Positions 38,172 through 47,826 of a stretch of 64,000 nt of DNA are shown here, one piece after another (positions within the stretch are counted from its first letter, which is position 1; each line of letters begins with the position of its first letter). The stretch spans positions 1 through 64,000 of the forward strand of contig CANPYI010000003.1 in the NCBI GenBank assembly GCA_947588355.1. Reading direction: 5' to 3'. The translations under genes were made by a program, and so were the position numbers. Under the pieces are notes generated by a model, which searched no databases, was not told where the DNA came from, and saw only the letters and a program-made list of their open reading frames with translations. Origin of the DNA: an uncultured Clostridia bacterium. GTDB lineage: Bacteria; Bacillota; Clostridia; Christensenellales; UBA1242.

Positions 38172-38282
38172 ACAACCCCCAAAACAAGTGAATATAATTC
38201 AGGCACAATTTTTCAAGATAAGTATAGCACTTTTGATATTTTTTTCACAAACACTTTTAATAAAAATTTCAACCTTTTTTTG

Positions 38283-39026
38283 TCATTTTCCTGCCTTGGC
38301 ATCAAAACCAAGATTTTCACTTACAGTGCAAAGTTCAAAACCTTTGCCCTTCAATGTTTTTATGATGTCATCGAGTGCATTTTTTGTTTCTTCTGTCGGA
38401 TGCATCAAAACAAAATCTCCGCCTTTGCAATTTTTTATTGCTCGCTGATATATAAGATTACTGTCATGGTCTCGCCAGTCAACAGTGTCACGCCCGTCCG
38501 TCCACATAATTGTTTTGTAGCCAAGTTCTTTGGCAACTTCCACCGTCTTTTTGTTGTAGCTTCCGCTTGGAGGTGCAAACAAATTCATTTCAACGCCAAT
38601 CAAACTTTTCACAAGGTTGTGCGTGTTTAATATTTCTTCATGATTTTTTTCAGCATTGATTTTTCCTTGATTTTTGTGATAATAGCCGTGATTTCCTATC
38701 TCATGCCCTGCCTCAAATATCTTTTTCAGTGTTTCACTTTCCTTGACCGCCCAAGTTCCGCCAACAAAAAAGGTTGTTTTGACATCATTTTCGTCCAAAA
38801 TATTCAACATTTCGTCGATATATTCTGTCCCCCAATAAACATTTATCATCAAGGTGACTTTGTTGCTGTTTTCGTCACCGCTGTAATAAACATCGTTATA
38901 AATTTTTGATGAAGTCACAAGATTTACACCAAATCCTGCCAATGTGCATACGCTAGCAAGCATAAGAAAAATTAAAACATTACAAATCATATGGCGTGCA
39001 CTAATTGTCCAAATTTTTGTTTTCAT
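38283..39026 (-). CDS. Polysaccharide deacetylase family protein (YlxY-like)
   Basis: KVTLMINVYWGTEYIDEMLNIL, TTFFVGGTWA, HEIGNHGYYH. Confidence 0.82.
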   Translation of the reverse strand: MKTKIWTISARHMICNVLIFLMLASVCTLAGFGVNLVTSSKIYNDVYYSGDENSNKVTLMINVYWGTEYIDEMLNILDENDVKTTFFVGGTWAVKESETLKKIFEAGHEIGNHGYYHKNQGKINAEKNHEEILNTHNLVKSLIGVEMNLFAPPSGSYNKKTVEVAKELGYKTIMWTDGRDTVDWRDHDSNLIYQRAIKNCKGGDFVLMHPTEETKNALDDIIKTLKGKGFELCTVSENLGFDAKAGK

Positions 39027-39117
39027 AAGATAAAAATATGAAATTAGGACAAGATATAGCACCAAAAAATGTAAAAAAAGTCTTTACAAAACAATTATCT
39101 TTTGATATAATATCAAC

Positions 39118-40038
39118 ATGAGTAATTTGTTGGAAGTTAAAAACCTTTCCGTTCTTATAAAGGACCGTTTTTTAGTTAAAAACACCAACTTCACTATGGA
39201 AGATGGTGAGTGTATAGGCGTGATAGGTCAAGATAAAAGCGGAAAAACAAGTCTTTTGAAGGCTGTCTCTGGCTCGCTGCCTATCAGCGCAGGGCAAGTT
39301 TTTATAGATGGTCACGACATCTTTCGTGACAAAAAGATTCTCACAAAGGTCAGCACATGCTTTGACCCTCCTATTTTTTTCAAGTATCAAACGGTGCTTG
39401 CCAACATGAAGTACATCTCCATGCTCAGCGAAGCTTACAACAAAGAAGACATTATCAAAGTTTTAAACAAATTCAATCTTGCACAAAAACTCCACACAAG
39501 AGTGTTGTTTTTGTCTTATTTCGAGAAAAAACTTATGGGATTGGCACTTGGATTGTTGACAAAGCCAAAACTTTTGCTGTTAGATGAGCCTTACAAAAAT
39601 CTGCCGCCCGAACATCTTGAAATGGTGAAAAATGCCATAAAGCAAATTCGTGAAAACGGCACGGCAGTGATTATGACGACCAGAGATTTGGACACAATTT
39701 TGGATGAATGCGACCGTTTTATGTTTATGGAAAATCGCGCTGTCAAAGAAATTTTGACGAAAGAGGAATGTGAGAAAAAATCACAAGGTCCAATTTTTGC
39801 TTTCATAAAAGTAAAATATCCTCACTATGTGGGCAAACTAATCATGGAAAACTTTGACTTGCACGTAAAATTGCAAGGTCAAAATGTTTTGTTTCAAGCA
39901 GATGAAGATATCACAGCAAAAATCGTGCATTTTTTGAACGAGAAGAAGTTGGCTGTGTATCGTGCGGGATATTTAAGCAAAAAAGCCGAAAAAATTTTTG
40001 CGAATCTTACCCCTTTCTTTAAGGAGGAAACAGAGTGA
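39118..40038 (+). CDS. ABC transporter ATP-binding protein with degenerate signature motif
   Basis: Walker A IGQDKSGKTSLLKA, Walker B PKLLLLDEP; LSYFEKK at the LSGGQ position. Confidence 0.87.
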   Translation: MSNLLEVKNLSVLIKDRFLVKNTNFTMEDGECIGVIGQDKSGKTSLLKAVSGSLPISAGQVFIDGHDIFRDKKILTKVSTCFDPPIFFKYQTVLANMKYISMLSEAYNKEDIIKVLNKFNLAQKLHTRVLFLSYFEKKLMGLALGLLTKPKLLLLDEPYKNLPPEHLEMVKNAIKQIRENGTAVIMTTRDLDTILDECDRFMFMENRAVKEILTKEECEKKSQGPIFAFIKVKYPHYVGKLIMENFDLHVKLQGQNVLFQADEDITAKIVHFLNEKKLAVYRAGYLSKKAEKIFANLTPFFKEETE

Positions 40039-41720
40039 AGAAAATTTTTCAGATTGCAGGATATGACTTTCGCCGACTTATGCTAAACCCAATCACAATA
40101 CTGGTGGTCGTGGGCTTGTTGATTGCAAGTTTGATATTTTCGGCAACATACAAAATTCCAACCACGCCAAAGTACGAGGCAGTCACCGCCGGACAAACAC
40201 CTTCTGAAATATTTTCGAATTTCAATTCTCAAAGCACGGACATCGACACAAAGCAAAGCATGGACAAACTGATTGCACATGCACAAACTCTTATCGACAC
40301 GCAAAAGAATTGCGACCACTTAAATCAACTGACACAACTAAACAACAAGTTTGCAGACATAAAAGAAGAATTGCAATGGTATGCCGGACTTGGAAGTGAA
40401 TCTTCAAAATACATACAAGACGGTATCGGTGAAATAATCGAGACCTCAGACCAACTTAAATTGTTTATAGAAAATTACAAAAATTTGGACGAATTTGAAA
40501 GCAATATCTTTTTCACTAAAGAAACATTTGCGTCTTTGCAGAAAATATCGGAATTTTTTGACAAAACAACGCATCAAAATATTCCTGTAAAGCAGATTTT
40601 GGACGAACTGTACAAAAATTTGCAGCAGATATCAAATTTTGAACAAATTGTCACAGATGATGTCACAACATGGGCTGTTGACAACGAACAACTTGAAAGT
40701 TTTCAAACAGAAATTGTCAATGTTGCCAAGCAAAAAACGGAAGCAATTTATCAAGAAATGCAAACATACGTTTCTGCCGGAACCTCTGCCGACCAACTTG
40801 TCAATGATGTCAAAAGTTTAATCACAAACTATCGCCTGACATGTGAAAGTGCAAACTTTTCAGTGAATGCACATTTAAAATTGTTGCTTTCTTCTCACTT
40901 TGGAAATTTGGACATAATTTTTGGATATTCCAACTTTAATGAAGAAGATTTGCAGCAATCCTTGACCAAAACGGAATATTTTTTGAAAGATAATCAACTT
41001 TTTTACACCGCATATCAACAGCCACTCAACTTCAATATTGCGCAAACTCAAATCACGCCTTATGACAACACCTATTTCATCATAAGTATCATTGGTTTTC
41101 TGACAATAATATTTGGCATATTTTGTGCCTACAAATTGTTTGGACTTGACCGAAGAAACGGAAAATTGGACGTGATTTTGTCTCAAAATGTTTCATTTGG
41201 ACAAGTTTTTGCCGGAAAATTTACAGCAATTGTCCTTTGCACATCAACAGTGCTGTCGATATTTATGATATCCATACTAGTTTGGTCAATGCTGTTCTAC
41301 TCCTCCCTTCCAAATGGAATTTTGGCAGTGTTTAACTTAAAAACTCCATACATAATCCAGCCATTTTTGTTTTTGCTAATAAAGTTTGTCGGAATAGAAC
41401 TTCAAGTGATTTTCTGGTCAATTGGCACAGTTTTCCTTATGAATATCTCGCGTAAGTTTGACTTGTTGTTTGTTATATCCCTGATAATTTTTGCTGCAGT
41501 CACAATTTGCAATATCTTTTTGAATGGCTCGCTTGTGTATTGCCTGTTCCCATTCATACACACAGATTTGACCGCATTCTTAGGTGGAGGAAGCATAAAC
41601 GCAGGATTCTTACAGACCCCTCTGTACGCATTTGGAAACTTCTTTATTTCACTTGGATATTACTTGGTTGTTGTTGTTTTGATTTACAACTTCACAAATC
41701 AACTTTTCAAGAAAAACTAA
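40035..41720 (+). CDS. ABC-2 type permease with large extracytoplasmic domain
   Basis: N-terminal TM, about 300-aa soluble loop, C-terminal TM bundle; overlaps the upstream ATPase by 4 nt. Confidence 0.8.
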   Translation: MKKIFQIAGYDFRRLMLNPITILVVVGLLIASLIFSATYKIPTTPKYEAVTAGQTPSEIFSNFNSQSTDIDTKQSMDKLIAHAQTLIDTQKNCDHLNQLTQLNNKFADIKEELQWYAGLGSESSKYIQDGIGEIIETSDQLKLFIENYKNLDEFESNIFFTKETFASLQKISEFFDKTTHQNIPVKQILDELYKNLQQISNFEQIVTDDVTTWAVDNEQLESFQTEIVNVAKQKTEAIYQEMQTYVSAGTSADQLVNDVKSLITNYRLTCESANFSVNAHLKLLLSSHFGNLDIIFGYSNFNEEDLQQSLTKTEYFLKDNQLFYTAYQQPLNFNIAQTQITPYDNTYFIISIIGFLTIIFGIFCAYKLFGLDRRNGKLDVILSQNVSFGQVFAGKFTAIVLCTSTVLSIFMISILVWSMLFYSSLPNGILAVFNLKTPYIIQPFLFLLIKFVGIELQVIFWSIGTVFLMNISRKFDLLFVISLIIFAAVTICNIFLNGSLVYCLFPFIHTDLTAFLGGGSINAGFLQTPLYAFGNFFISLGYYLVVVVLIYNFTNQLFKKN

Positions 41721-41790
41721 GTTTTATATTCATTCGTTTGCAATTTTAAACAAAATTTTGATAGAATGTATTGTGTAAGAGAGGTTTTGT

Positions 41791-42627
41791 ATGAATTATA
41801 AAATAGTCACAGAAGCATCAGTTGATATGCCGAAAGATTTTGCCGAACAAAATGACATTACAATTCTGCCAATAGAAGTCAACTTTGGCGGAGAACTGTA
41901 CCCCGAAGGTCTGCCGAATGACGAATTTTATGCAAAACTCAAAAGCACAGGAATTATTCCAAAAACAAGCCAACCAAATCAATACAAGTTTGAAAATGCC
42001 TTTCAAACCTATTGCAACAAAGAAGATTGGTTTGTCCTTACAATAGTGATTTCTTCCGACCTTGCCGGCACAATAGCACAGGCAAAAAACGCAGTAGAAA
42101 ATCTTGAAATGAAAAATTGCTATGTTTGTGACAGCAGAGTGACAACTTTTGCCGAAGGAGCACTCATTGTTGAAATAGTAAAATACATTAAATCTCATCC
42201 AAATGCACAACCGCAAGAAGTGATTGATGAACTTGAACGTCTGAAAGGCATGGTACGACTTGTTGCCGTTGTTGGCGATTTGAAATATCTGAAAATGGGC
42301 GGAAGACTTGGCTCGGCAAGTTATGTTGTTGCATCCGCACTTAAAATAAAACCTATAATAAGTCTTGACGGTGGCAAAGTGAACAACATAGCCAAAAAAG
42401 TTGGCGAAAAAGCCAACGAATTTATGGTTGAACTTGCCAACAAACGTAACAAAGCATATCCAATTTATTTTGGTCATTCTGCAGAGCCAAAACTCATTAA
42501 GGATTTTTTGAAAAAATATGCTGAAGCGCTTGATATCAACCCGGAAACGTCTGAGATTTATGAGATTGGTTGTGTGGTTGGCACTCATGCAGGGCCAAAT
42601 TGCTATGGAATGGTGTATTTTGTTTAA
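41791..42627 (+). CDS. DegV family protein
   Basis: YKIVTEASVDMPKDFAEQ, TSQPNQYKFENAF, KYLKMGGRLGSAS. Confidence 0.9.
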   Translation: MNYKIVTEASVDMPKDFAEQNDITILPIEVNFGGELYPEGLPNDEFYAKLKSTGIIPKTSQPNQYKFENAFQTYCNKEDWFVLTIVISSDLAGTIAQAKNAVENLEMKNCYVCDSRVTTFAEGALIVEIVKYIKSHPNAQPQEVIDELERLKGMVRLVAVVGDLKYLKMGGRLGSASYVVASALKIKPIISLDGGKVNNIAKKVGEKANEFMVELANKRNKAYPIYFGHSAEPKLIKDFLKKYAEALDINPETSEIYEIGCVVGTHAGPNCYGMVYFV

Positions 42628-42632
42628 AAAAG

Positions 42633-42656
42633 CGGCACAAAATATGCCGTTTTTTT
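42633..42656. terminator. Terminator between convergent genes
   Basis: CGGCA/TGCCG stem followed by T8. Confidence 0.6.
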
Positions 42657-42874
42657 TATAATTTATTTCCAAAGTTTTTCACTCTGTCAACTTCTATTTC
42701 AATATCAAAAATGTATTTTTCACCTTCGCGCTTAAACCGAACAACAGGTTGCATTGATATTACAAACAAATCTTGAGCGATAGGCGTGATTTCTTCTTGC
42801 AAAACCTCCGCCACCCTGTCCAGATTTGTAAATTTGTCTTTTATCAAAAGTTCGTTCATTCTTTGCATATTCAC
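42656..42874 (-). CDS. minE: MinE-like cell division topological specificity factor
   Basis: Small protein directly after minD; AEVLQEEITPIAQDLFVISMQPVVRFKREGEKYIFDIEIEVD fits the MinE C-terminal domain. Confidence 0.65.
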   Translation of the reverse strand: MNMQRMNELLIKDKFTNLDRVAEVLQEEITPIAQDLFVISMQPVVRFKREGEKYIFDIEIEVDRVKNFGNKL

Positions 42875-42875
42875 C

Positions 42876-43667
42876 TCAAACGTGTTTTTTGATATTTCGT
42901 TTCAAGTATCCAACAAGTCCACGATATTTGTAAGTGCAATCAAAAATCTTTTTACTTCCGTTGTGTATGTTTTCTGCAAGCAAAGTAAATGCCCTTGCAC
43001 TCTCACAATCGGTCATGATTCTGCCATCAGACGACATTTTTCCAACATCATCATCTTCAGGAATAACGCCAAAAAGTGGCACGCCCATCGCTTTCACAAT
43101 GCTCTCTATGTCCATCATTTCACCAGAAAGCAACAAGTCTCCACGCATACGGTTTATCACCAAGCCTTTGCTTTCGATGTTGTATTCACTCAAAAGTCCA
43201 ACAACCTTGTCCGCGTCACGAATGGAGGAAAGATGTGGAGTCACACAAATCAACGCCTCATTTGCAGGAAAAACTGCTCTGTGAAAACCTGCCTCAACTC
43301 CCGCCGGACAATCAATTAGCACATAATCAAAAGAATGGTCAACGATGTCGATAATGTTTTTTATGTGCTCACCGGTGATTTTGCTTGAAGAATAGGTGTG
43401 TGCTGACGGAAGTAAGTAAAGTGATGGAAAATTTGGGTCTTGCAAAAGTGCTTGCCTCACTCTGCATTTGCCAGACACAACATCGGTGACATCAAAAATA
43501 ACTTGCCTTTCCAAGCCCATGATCACGTCAAGATTATTTAATCCAATATCAACATCCATCAACAGCACACGAAAACCTAATCTGGAAAGATAAACGCCCA
43601 AATTTGCACAGACGGTTGATTTTCCAACACCGCCCTTGCCACTTGTAATCACGATTTTTCTTGCCAT
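42876..43667 (-). CDS. minD: Septum site-determining protein MinD
   Basis: MARKIVITSGKGGVGKSTVCANLG, LLMDVDIGLNNLDVIMGLE, DYVLIDCPAGVEAGF, C-terminal amphipathic YRGLVGYLKRNIKK. Confidence 0.95.
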   Translation of the reverse strand: MARKIVITSGKGGVGKSTVCANLGVYLSRLGFRVLLMDVDIGLNNLDVIMGLERQVIFDVTDVVSGKCRVRQALLQDPNFPSLYLLPSAHTYSSSKITGEHIKNIIDIVDHSFDYVLIDCPAGVEAGFHRAVFPANEALICVTPHLSSIRDADKVVGLLSEYNIESKGLVINRMRGDLLLSGEMMDIESIVKAMGVPLFGVIPEDDDVGKMSSDGRIMTDCESARAFTLLAENIHNGSKKIFDCTYKYRGLVGYLKRNIKKHV

Positions 43668-43772
43668 AAAAAAACTCCTTGAAACAATTTTAAAACAACA
43701 GATAAAACTGCCCAAGAAGTTTGTTAACATTATGCCAAATATTTTGTCTGCTTTTGTCGAAAAGCAAGCCAA

Positions 43773-44774
43773 TCACAAATGTTTAATTATCCCTTCAAGA
43801 AGTTGAGGGTCGGAAAGCAATTTTCCGGCGCCCAGAATTGTGACGTTGTCGGTGTCTTCGGAAATTTCTACAGGAAAATTGAGATGCTTTTTAAAATAAT
43901 CATCAAGTCCCTGCATCTTTGCACATCCACCAACAACCAAAATTTTGTTGTTGATTATGTCTGCCACAATTTCAGGTGGAAGAGTGTTTACCGTTGTGTC
44001 AATAGCACGCACAATTTCGCTGAAAAAAGGTTCTATTGCTTTTCGCAAATCTCCCGAAAGCACAACCGTTGTTTTTGGAGTTTTTGTTTGAACGTCAACA
44101 CCTGTGATTTCCATATTCAGCGTGTCATTTGTGTACAAGCTGCCGACATCGTTTTTCAAATTTTCTGCAGTTGAAAGCCCAATCACAAGGCCTTGAGAAT
44201 ATGCCAAAAAGTTGACAATCGAGGCATCTATGCTTTTGCCACCGATACCAAGTGTGGCGCCCTTTATGATACTGGACATGTTTATCACACCAATTTCAGT
44301 TGCTGTGCCACCAATATCAACAACCATGTTCACTTTTGAACTATCCACATTTCTGCCTGCTCCAACGCACGAACACAAAACAGACGGAACAAGTGCCACA
44401 TATCCCATGTTAACCGCTTCGCACACATTCAAAATGTTTTCTTTTTCGTGAGCGGAAAGCCCGCACGGAACAATCAAGATTGCATTGTCTTCATATGCCT
44501 TGAAACCAACTTTGTTCAAAAAGTATTTCAAAAGCACAACAGAGTATTCAAAATTGGAATGTTCGCCACTGATTGAAGGGGTGAAAATTTCAACATTTTC
44601 CTTTGTTTTTCCAACAAGTTTTTTTGCATCATTTCCCATTGCAATCACATGATATCCATCTGCACCAGGCTCGGCAGCGATCAGCGTTGGCTCCTTGAGT
44701 GCAAGGCCTTGACCCTTGACATATATGCAAGTGTATCCACCGCCCATCTCAATGGCATATTTTATTTTTTTCAT
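43773..44774 (-). CDS. Divergent MreB/Mbl-like actin homologue
   Basis: CIYVKGQGLALKEPTLIA, MVVDIGGTATEIGVI phosphate-2 motif, ILVVGGCAKMQGLDDYF adenosine motif. Confidence 0.82.
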   Translation of the reverse strand: MKKIKYAIEMGGGYTCIYVKGQGLALKEPTLIAAEPGADGYHVIAMGNDAKKLVGKTKENVEIFTPSISGEHSNFEYSVVLLKYFLNKVGFKAYEDNAILIVPCGLSAHEKENILNVCEAVNMGYVALVPSVLCSCVGAGRNVDSSKVNMVVDIGGTATEIGVINMSSIIKGATLGIGGKSIDASIVNFLAYSQGLVIGLSTAENLKNDVGSLYTNDTLNMEITGVDVQTKTPKTTVVLSGDLRKAIEPFFSEIVRAIDTTVNTLPPEIVADIINNKILVVGGCAKMQGLDDYFKKHLNFPVEISEDTDNVTILGAGKLLSDPQLLEGIIKHL

Positions 44775-44783
44775 ACTGTCCTC

Positions 44784-46004
44784 CTAAATTTGAATAGTTA
44801 CAGAATTTTCTGTGCCGCTTGCATCCAACATAGAGCAAAAATGAAATATCGCACTTTGGCCACTTTTCATAGAATAAAGCAGATTGAAAAGGTCGATTTT
44901 GTTGACAATGTCATATGAATTTCCGCCATATTCCACCTTTGTGATAAGATTGTCTTTTTCAATCTTTTCTTCGCCGTAATTCAAATCCTCAAACAAATAA
45001 AAACCCAAGTCGCTATTGTTACAAAAATTGTAAAGTCCCTCTGTGTAACTCACCCATTTATCTTTAAAGTAAAAGAAGTCTTTTCTTCCATTTTCGGCTT
45101 TGCTTGACGTAAGCATATGGCAGTAAACTTCAGTAAAATCAAGTCCAACAAAACTATCAACAAGTTTGTTGGCAAATTGCTCTGATTTTTTGTAATCTGC
45201 AACAACCTCGTCCAAAAAAAGTCTTGCGGGAGTCATCGGCAAAACATCATTTTCAAAAAGACCTGTTTCTTCATCAAAAGACTGCCCGAGTGAAAGCCCA
45301 ATCAAATTTCCTGTTTTGTCAAAAACCGCACCATTTTCAAAAGCAGTGTTTGAATAGTAAAGTTCCAGTACGTTACAATTTTCCATAATAGTTTCAACAG
45401 CCGTAAAGCCCTCTTTTTCGGATTCGACATAAACATTTGTCAAAGTTTCTTGTATTTCCCCCGTCCAAACATTTTTGCTGTCTTTTGGCGAAGATACTGC
45501 CAAAACTTGATTTTTCAAAAGTGTGCCTGTTGACAAAGAAACAAACGGAATTCTGACATTTGATTTGTCGTCCTCGTTTGTGTTTTTGCATTTTAGCACA
45601 GCAATATTGTAATTTTTTTCAGTAAATATAATATCAGCGGCATACACTTTTCCGGAATTTGTGCAAATTGTAATTTCTTTTCCGTCCCACAACAAAAAAT
45701 CGCTGTAAGGTGCAAGCACATATCCGTCTTCACGAACATTCACCCCCACAGAAGTCTGTTCAATATCAGTTTCAAAATCTTCAGTTGCCGTAAAATCTAT
45801 TTCCACGGTGGCGTCTAAGTAAATATCTCCAAGTGTGCTGTTGGAAACAAACGGCCAAAGTTTAAGTTTCAAAGCGATGTTGTTTGGTGCAAAAAAGAAA
45901 AAATGGATGACGACAAACATATAACACAAAATGACTGAGACAACACCAAGCACGATGCCCCAAACAATTTTTGATGTGTTTTTCTTTTTTTCAGTGTCTT
46001 CCAT
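44784..46004 (-). CDS. Membrane-anchored HtrA/trypsin-like pseudoprotease
   Basis: N-terminal TM; HtrA-like pattern SVGVNVREDGYVLAPYSDFLL ... NIAVLKC ... FENGAVFDKTGNLIGLSLG without the triad residues. Confidence 0.6.
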   Translation of the reverse strand: MEDTEKKKNTSKIVWGIVLGVVSVILCYMFVVIHFFFFAPNNIALKLKLWPFVSNSTLGDIYLDATVEIDFTATEDFETDIEQTSVGVNVREDGYVLAPYSDFLLWDGKEITICTNSGKVYAADIIFTEKNYNIAVLKCKNTNEDDKSNVRIPFVSLSTGTLLKNQVLAVSSPKDSKNVWTGEIQETLTNVYVESEKEGFTAVETIMENCNVLELYYSNTAFENGAVFDKTGNLIGLSLGQSFDEETGLFENDVLPMTPARLFLDEVVADYKKSEQFANKLVDSFVGLDFTEVYCHMLTSSKAENGRKDFFYFKDKWVSYTEGLYNFCNNSDLGFYLFEDLNYGEEKIEKDNLITKVEYGGNSYDIVNKIDLFNLLYSMKSGQSAIFHFCSMLDASGTENSVTIQI

Positions 46005-46074
46005 ACTTTCCTTTTTAGTTTTATGAAAAAAATGCATAAAAACATGCTTCTTTTCATTTTTTTTGTAATTGATT

Positions 46075-47556
46075 TTAAATTATTTGCAAACTTTTCTTGA
46101 AAGTTTTCCTAAAATCATCGGCAACTTTCATTGCTTGAATAATTTCAAACGAAGGGTCGGAATTTACAACCGTTTTCATAATTATGCTGTCACCCAAGAT
46201 GTCACAAACGATATCCGAAATGACATTTTTTCTTGAGGCATTAAGGTTTACTGCCAAATTTACAAGCACACCCATTTTGCGAATAGCGTCAACATCTTCG
46301 TCAGACAGGATCTCCTTGTATTTCATAACTTCTGCCAAATTGAAGTTGTCCAAATTTTGACATGTGCAAGCAAATGCCGCAAGCAAAATATCTTTTTGGC
46401 TTGCTCCTGCAATATTTGAATTCAAAATGGCATAATATGCGTGCTTTTGATTGTCGTTGAAACTGATGAATTTTCCGCAATCATACATATATGCTGCGAT
46501 TTTGAGTGGTTTAACATACACCCTTGGCAATTTGTGAACAACTTTCAACTGTTTGAAAAGCAAGATTGCCATTTCATACACTTGCAAATTGATGGAAAGT
46601 CCTTCTTTCTTAAATTCATATATGCTGTCCAAACTGTTTTGCAAAAGGTCGGAATATTTTTCATTTGCAGTGCCAACAAGATTTGAAAGCACAACACCTT
46701 CAAGTGAGTCAGCAGACGAAACAACAGCACTTTCAAGTTTTAAGGTGTCATAAACTGCTGTGACAATCGCCATGCCACCGTCAATACACTCTCTGCCGTC
46801 TGCACCGATGCCTTTTATTTTCCCGATTTTCTGAGAGTCAAGTCCGCCAATAAAATCAGCAACTTTGTTTAAAGTTTCTCTGGTCAGGTCATAATTGTTG
46901 TCAATATCGATTGGATAACGAGTCAACTTTTTGCCGATTCGCGCCAGGTCAACGAATGTTTCGCCACAGCCAATAACACTGTCATCCTCATAATGCTTTA
47001 TCAATGAGCATTTTTTCAGTTCTTTTTTCACGTTGGCAACTTTTTCAGCAAAAGTCACTTCTCCACCAGAAAGATTGGTGTATCCAAAAGGAATAACGTC
47101 AAAATCCATCACATTCCTGCGATTAAACTTGCAAATATAAGTTTCATAAGCCTCAATGTCAACGATATAGCCTTTTGAAAGGTCGATTTTTGACATGCAA
47201 GACAAATAAACGTTTTTGACGATATCCTCATCAGAAGCAATCAAAAAGTTCATTCCGGTGTTGGTGTAAATTTCATCAAGAAAACCACGATAGTTTCTTG
47301 CTTTGACAATAATTTTTGATGCAACAGCAATCATACGAGAAACCTTAAACGTTTCAATCGTGTAGCGATACATATTCAAAATTTTCAAGATATCAGTTTT
47401 TGATTTTGGACTAAACAAACAATCTTTCACAATGTCTTGTGAAAGATTGTACCTGTTGACAACCTCTTCCAAAATTCTGTATCTTCCGTTTCTGCTTTGA
47501 ACAACCAAAAGTTTGACTTTTTTGTCGTCAAGAGTGATATAAGCAATATTTTCCAT
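46075..47556 (-). CDS. Ppx/GppA phosphatase-like protein, divergent
   Basis: N-terminal actin-like half followed by HD-like helical C-terminal region (AAYMYDCGKFISFNDNQKHAYYAILNS). Confidence 0.65.
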   Translation of the reverse strand: MENIAYITLDDKKVKLLVVQSRNGRYRILEEVVNRYNLSQDIVKDCLFSPKSKTDILKILNMYRYTIETFKVSRMIAVASKIIVKARNYRGFLDEIYTNTGMNFLIASDEDIVKNVYLSCMSKIDLSKGYIVDIEAYETYICKFNRRNVMDFDVIPFGYTNLSGGEVTFAEKVANVKKELKKCSLIKHYEDDSVIGCGETFVDLARIGKKLTRYPIDIDNNYDLTRETLNKVADFIGGLDSQKIGKIKGIGADGRECIDGGMAIVTAVYDTLKLESAVVSSADSLEGVVLSNLVGTANEKYSDLLQNSLDSIYEFKKEGLSINLQVYEMAILLFKQLKVVHKLPRVYVKPLKIAAYMYDCGKFISFNDNQKHAYYAILNSNIAGASQKDILLAAFACTCQNLDNFNLAEVMKYKEILSDEDVDAIRKMGVLVNLAVNLNASRKNVISDIVCDILGDSIIMKTVVNSDPSFEIIQAMKVADDFRKTFKKSLQII

Positions 47557-47579
47557 TTTTCCCTCGCTGAAATTTTTAT

Positions 47580-47750
47580 TTATGCGTCCAAATCAATAGC
47601 CTCAACAGGACAACTTGCCTGGCAAGCACCACAATGAATACATTTGTTTTTGTCAATCTCCGCTTTGCCATCATCTCCAAAAGAGATTGCCCCAACAGGA
47701 CAAATAGCAACACAAGTTCCGCAAGAGATACATTTGTTTTTGTTGACCAT
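47580..47750 (-). CDS. 2[4Fe-4S] ferredoxin, 56 aa
   Basis: Own translation MVNKNKCISCGTCVAICPVGAISFGDDGKAEIDKNKCIHCGACQASCPVEAIDLDA; absent from the supplied ORF track because it is short. Confidence 0.93.
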   Translation of the reverse strand: MVNKNKCISCGTCVAICPVGAISFGDDGKAEIDKNKCIHCGACQASCPVEAIDLDA

Positions 47751-47826
47751 AGTTCACCTCATTATGTTTGCATATAATATAGCATAAAAAAGAGAATTTG
47801 TCCACTAATTTTTGAATACTTTTTTG

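Noticed and set aside
41818-42672. 284-aa minus-strand ORF
   Set aside because: Antisense to the second DegV gene.
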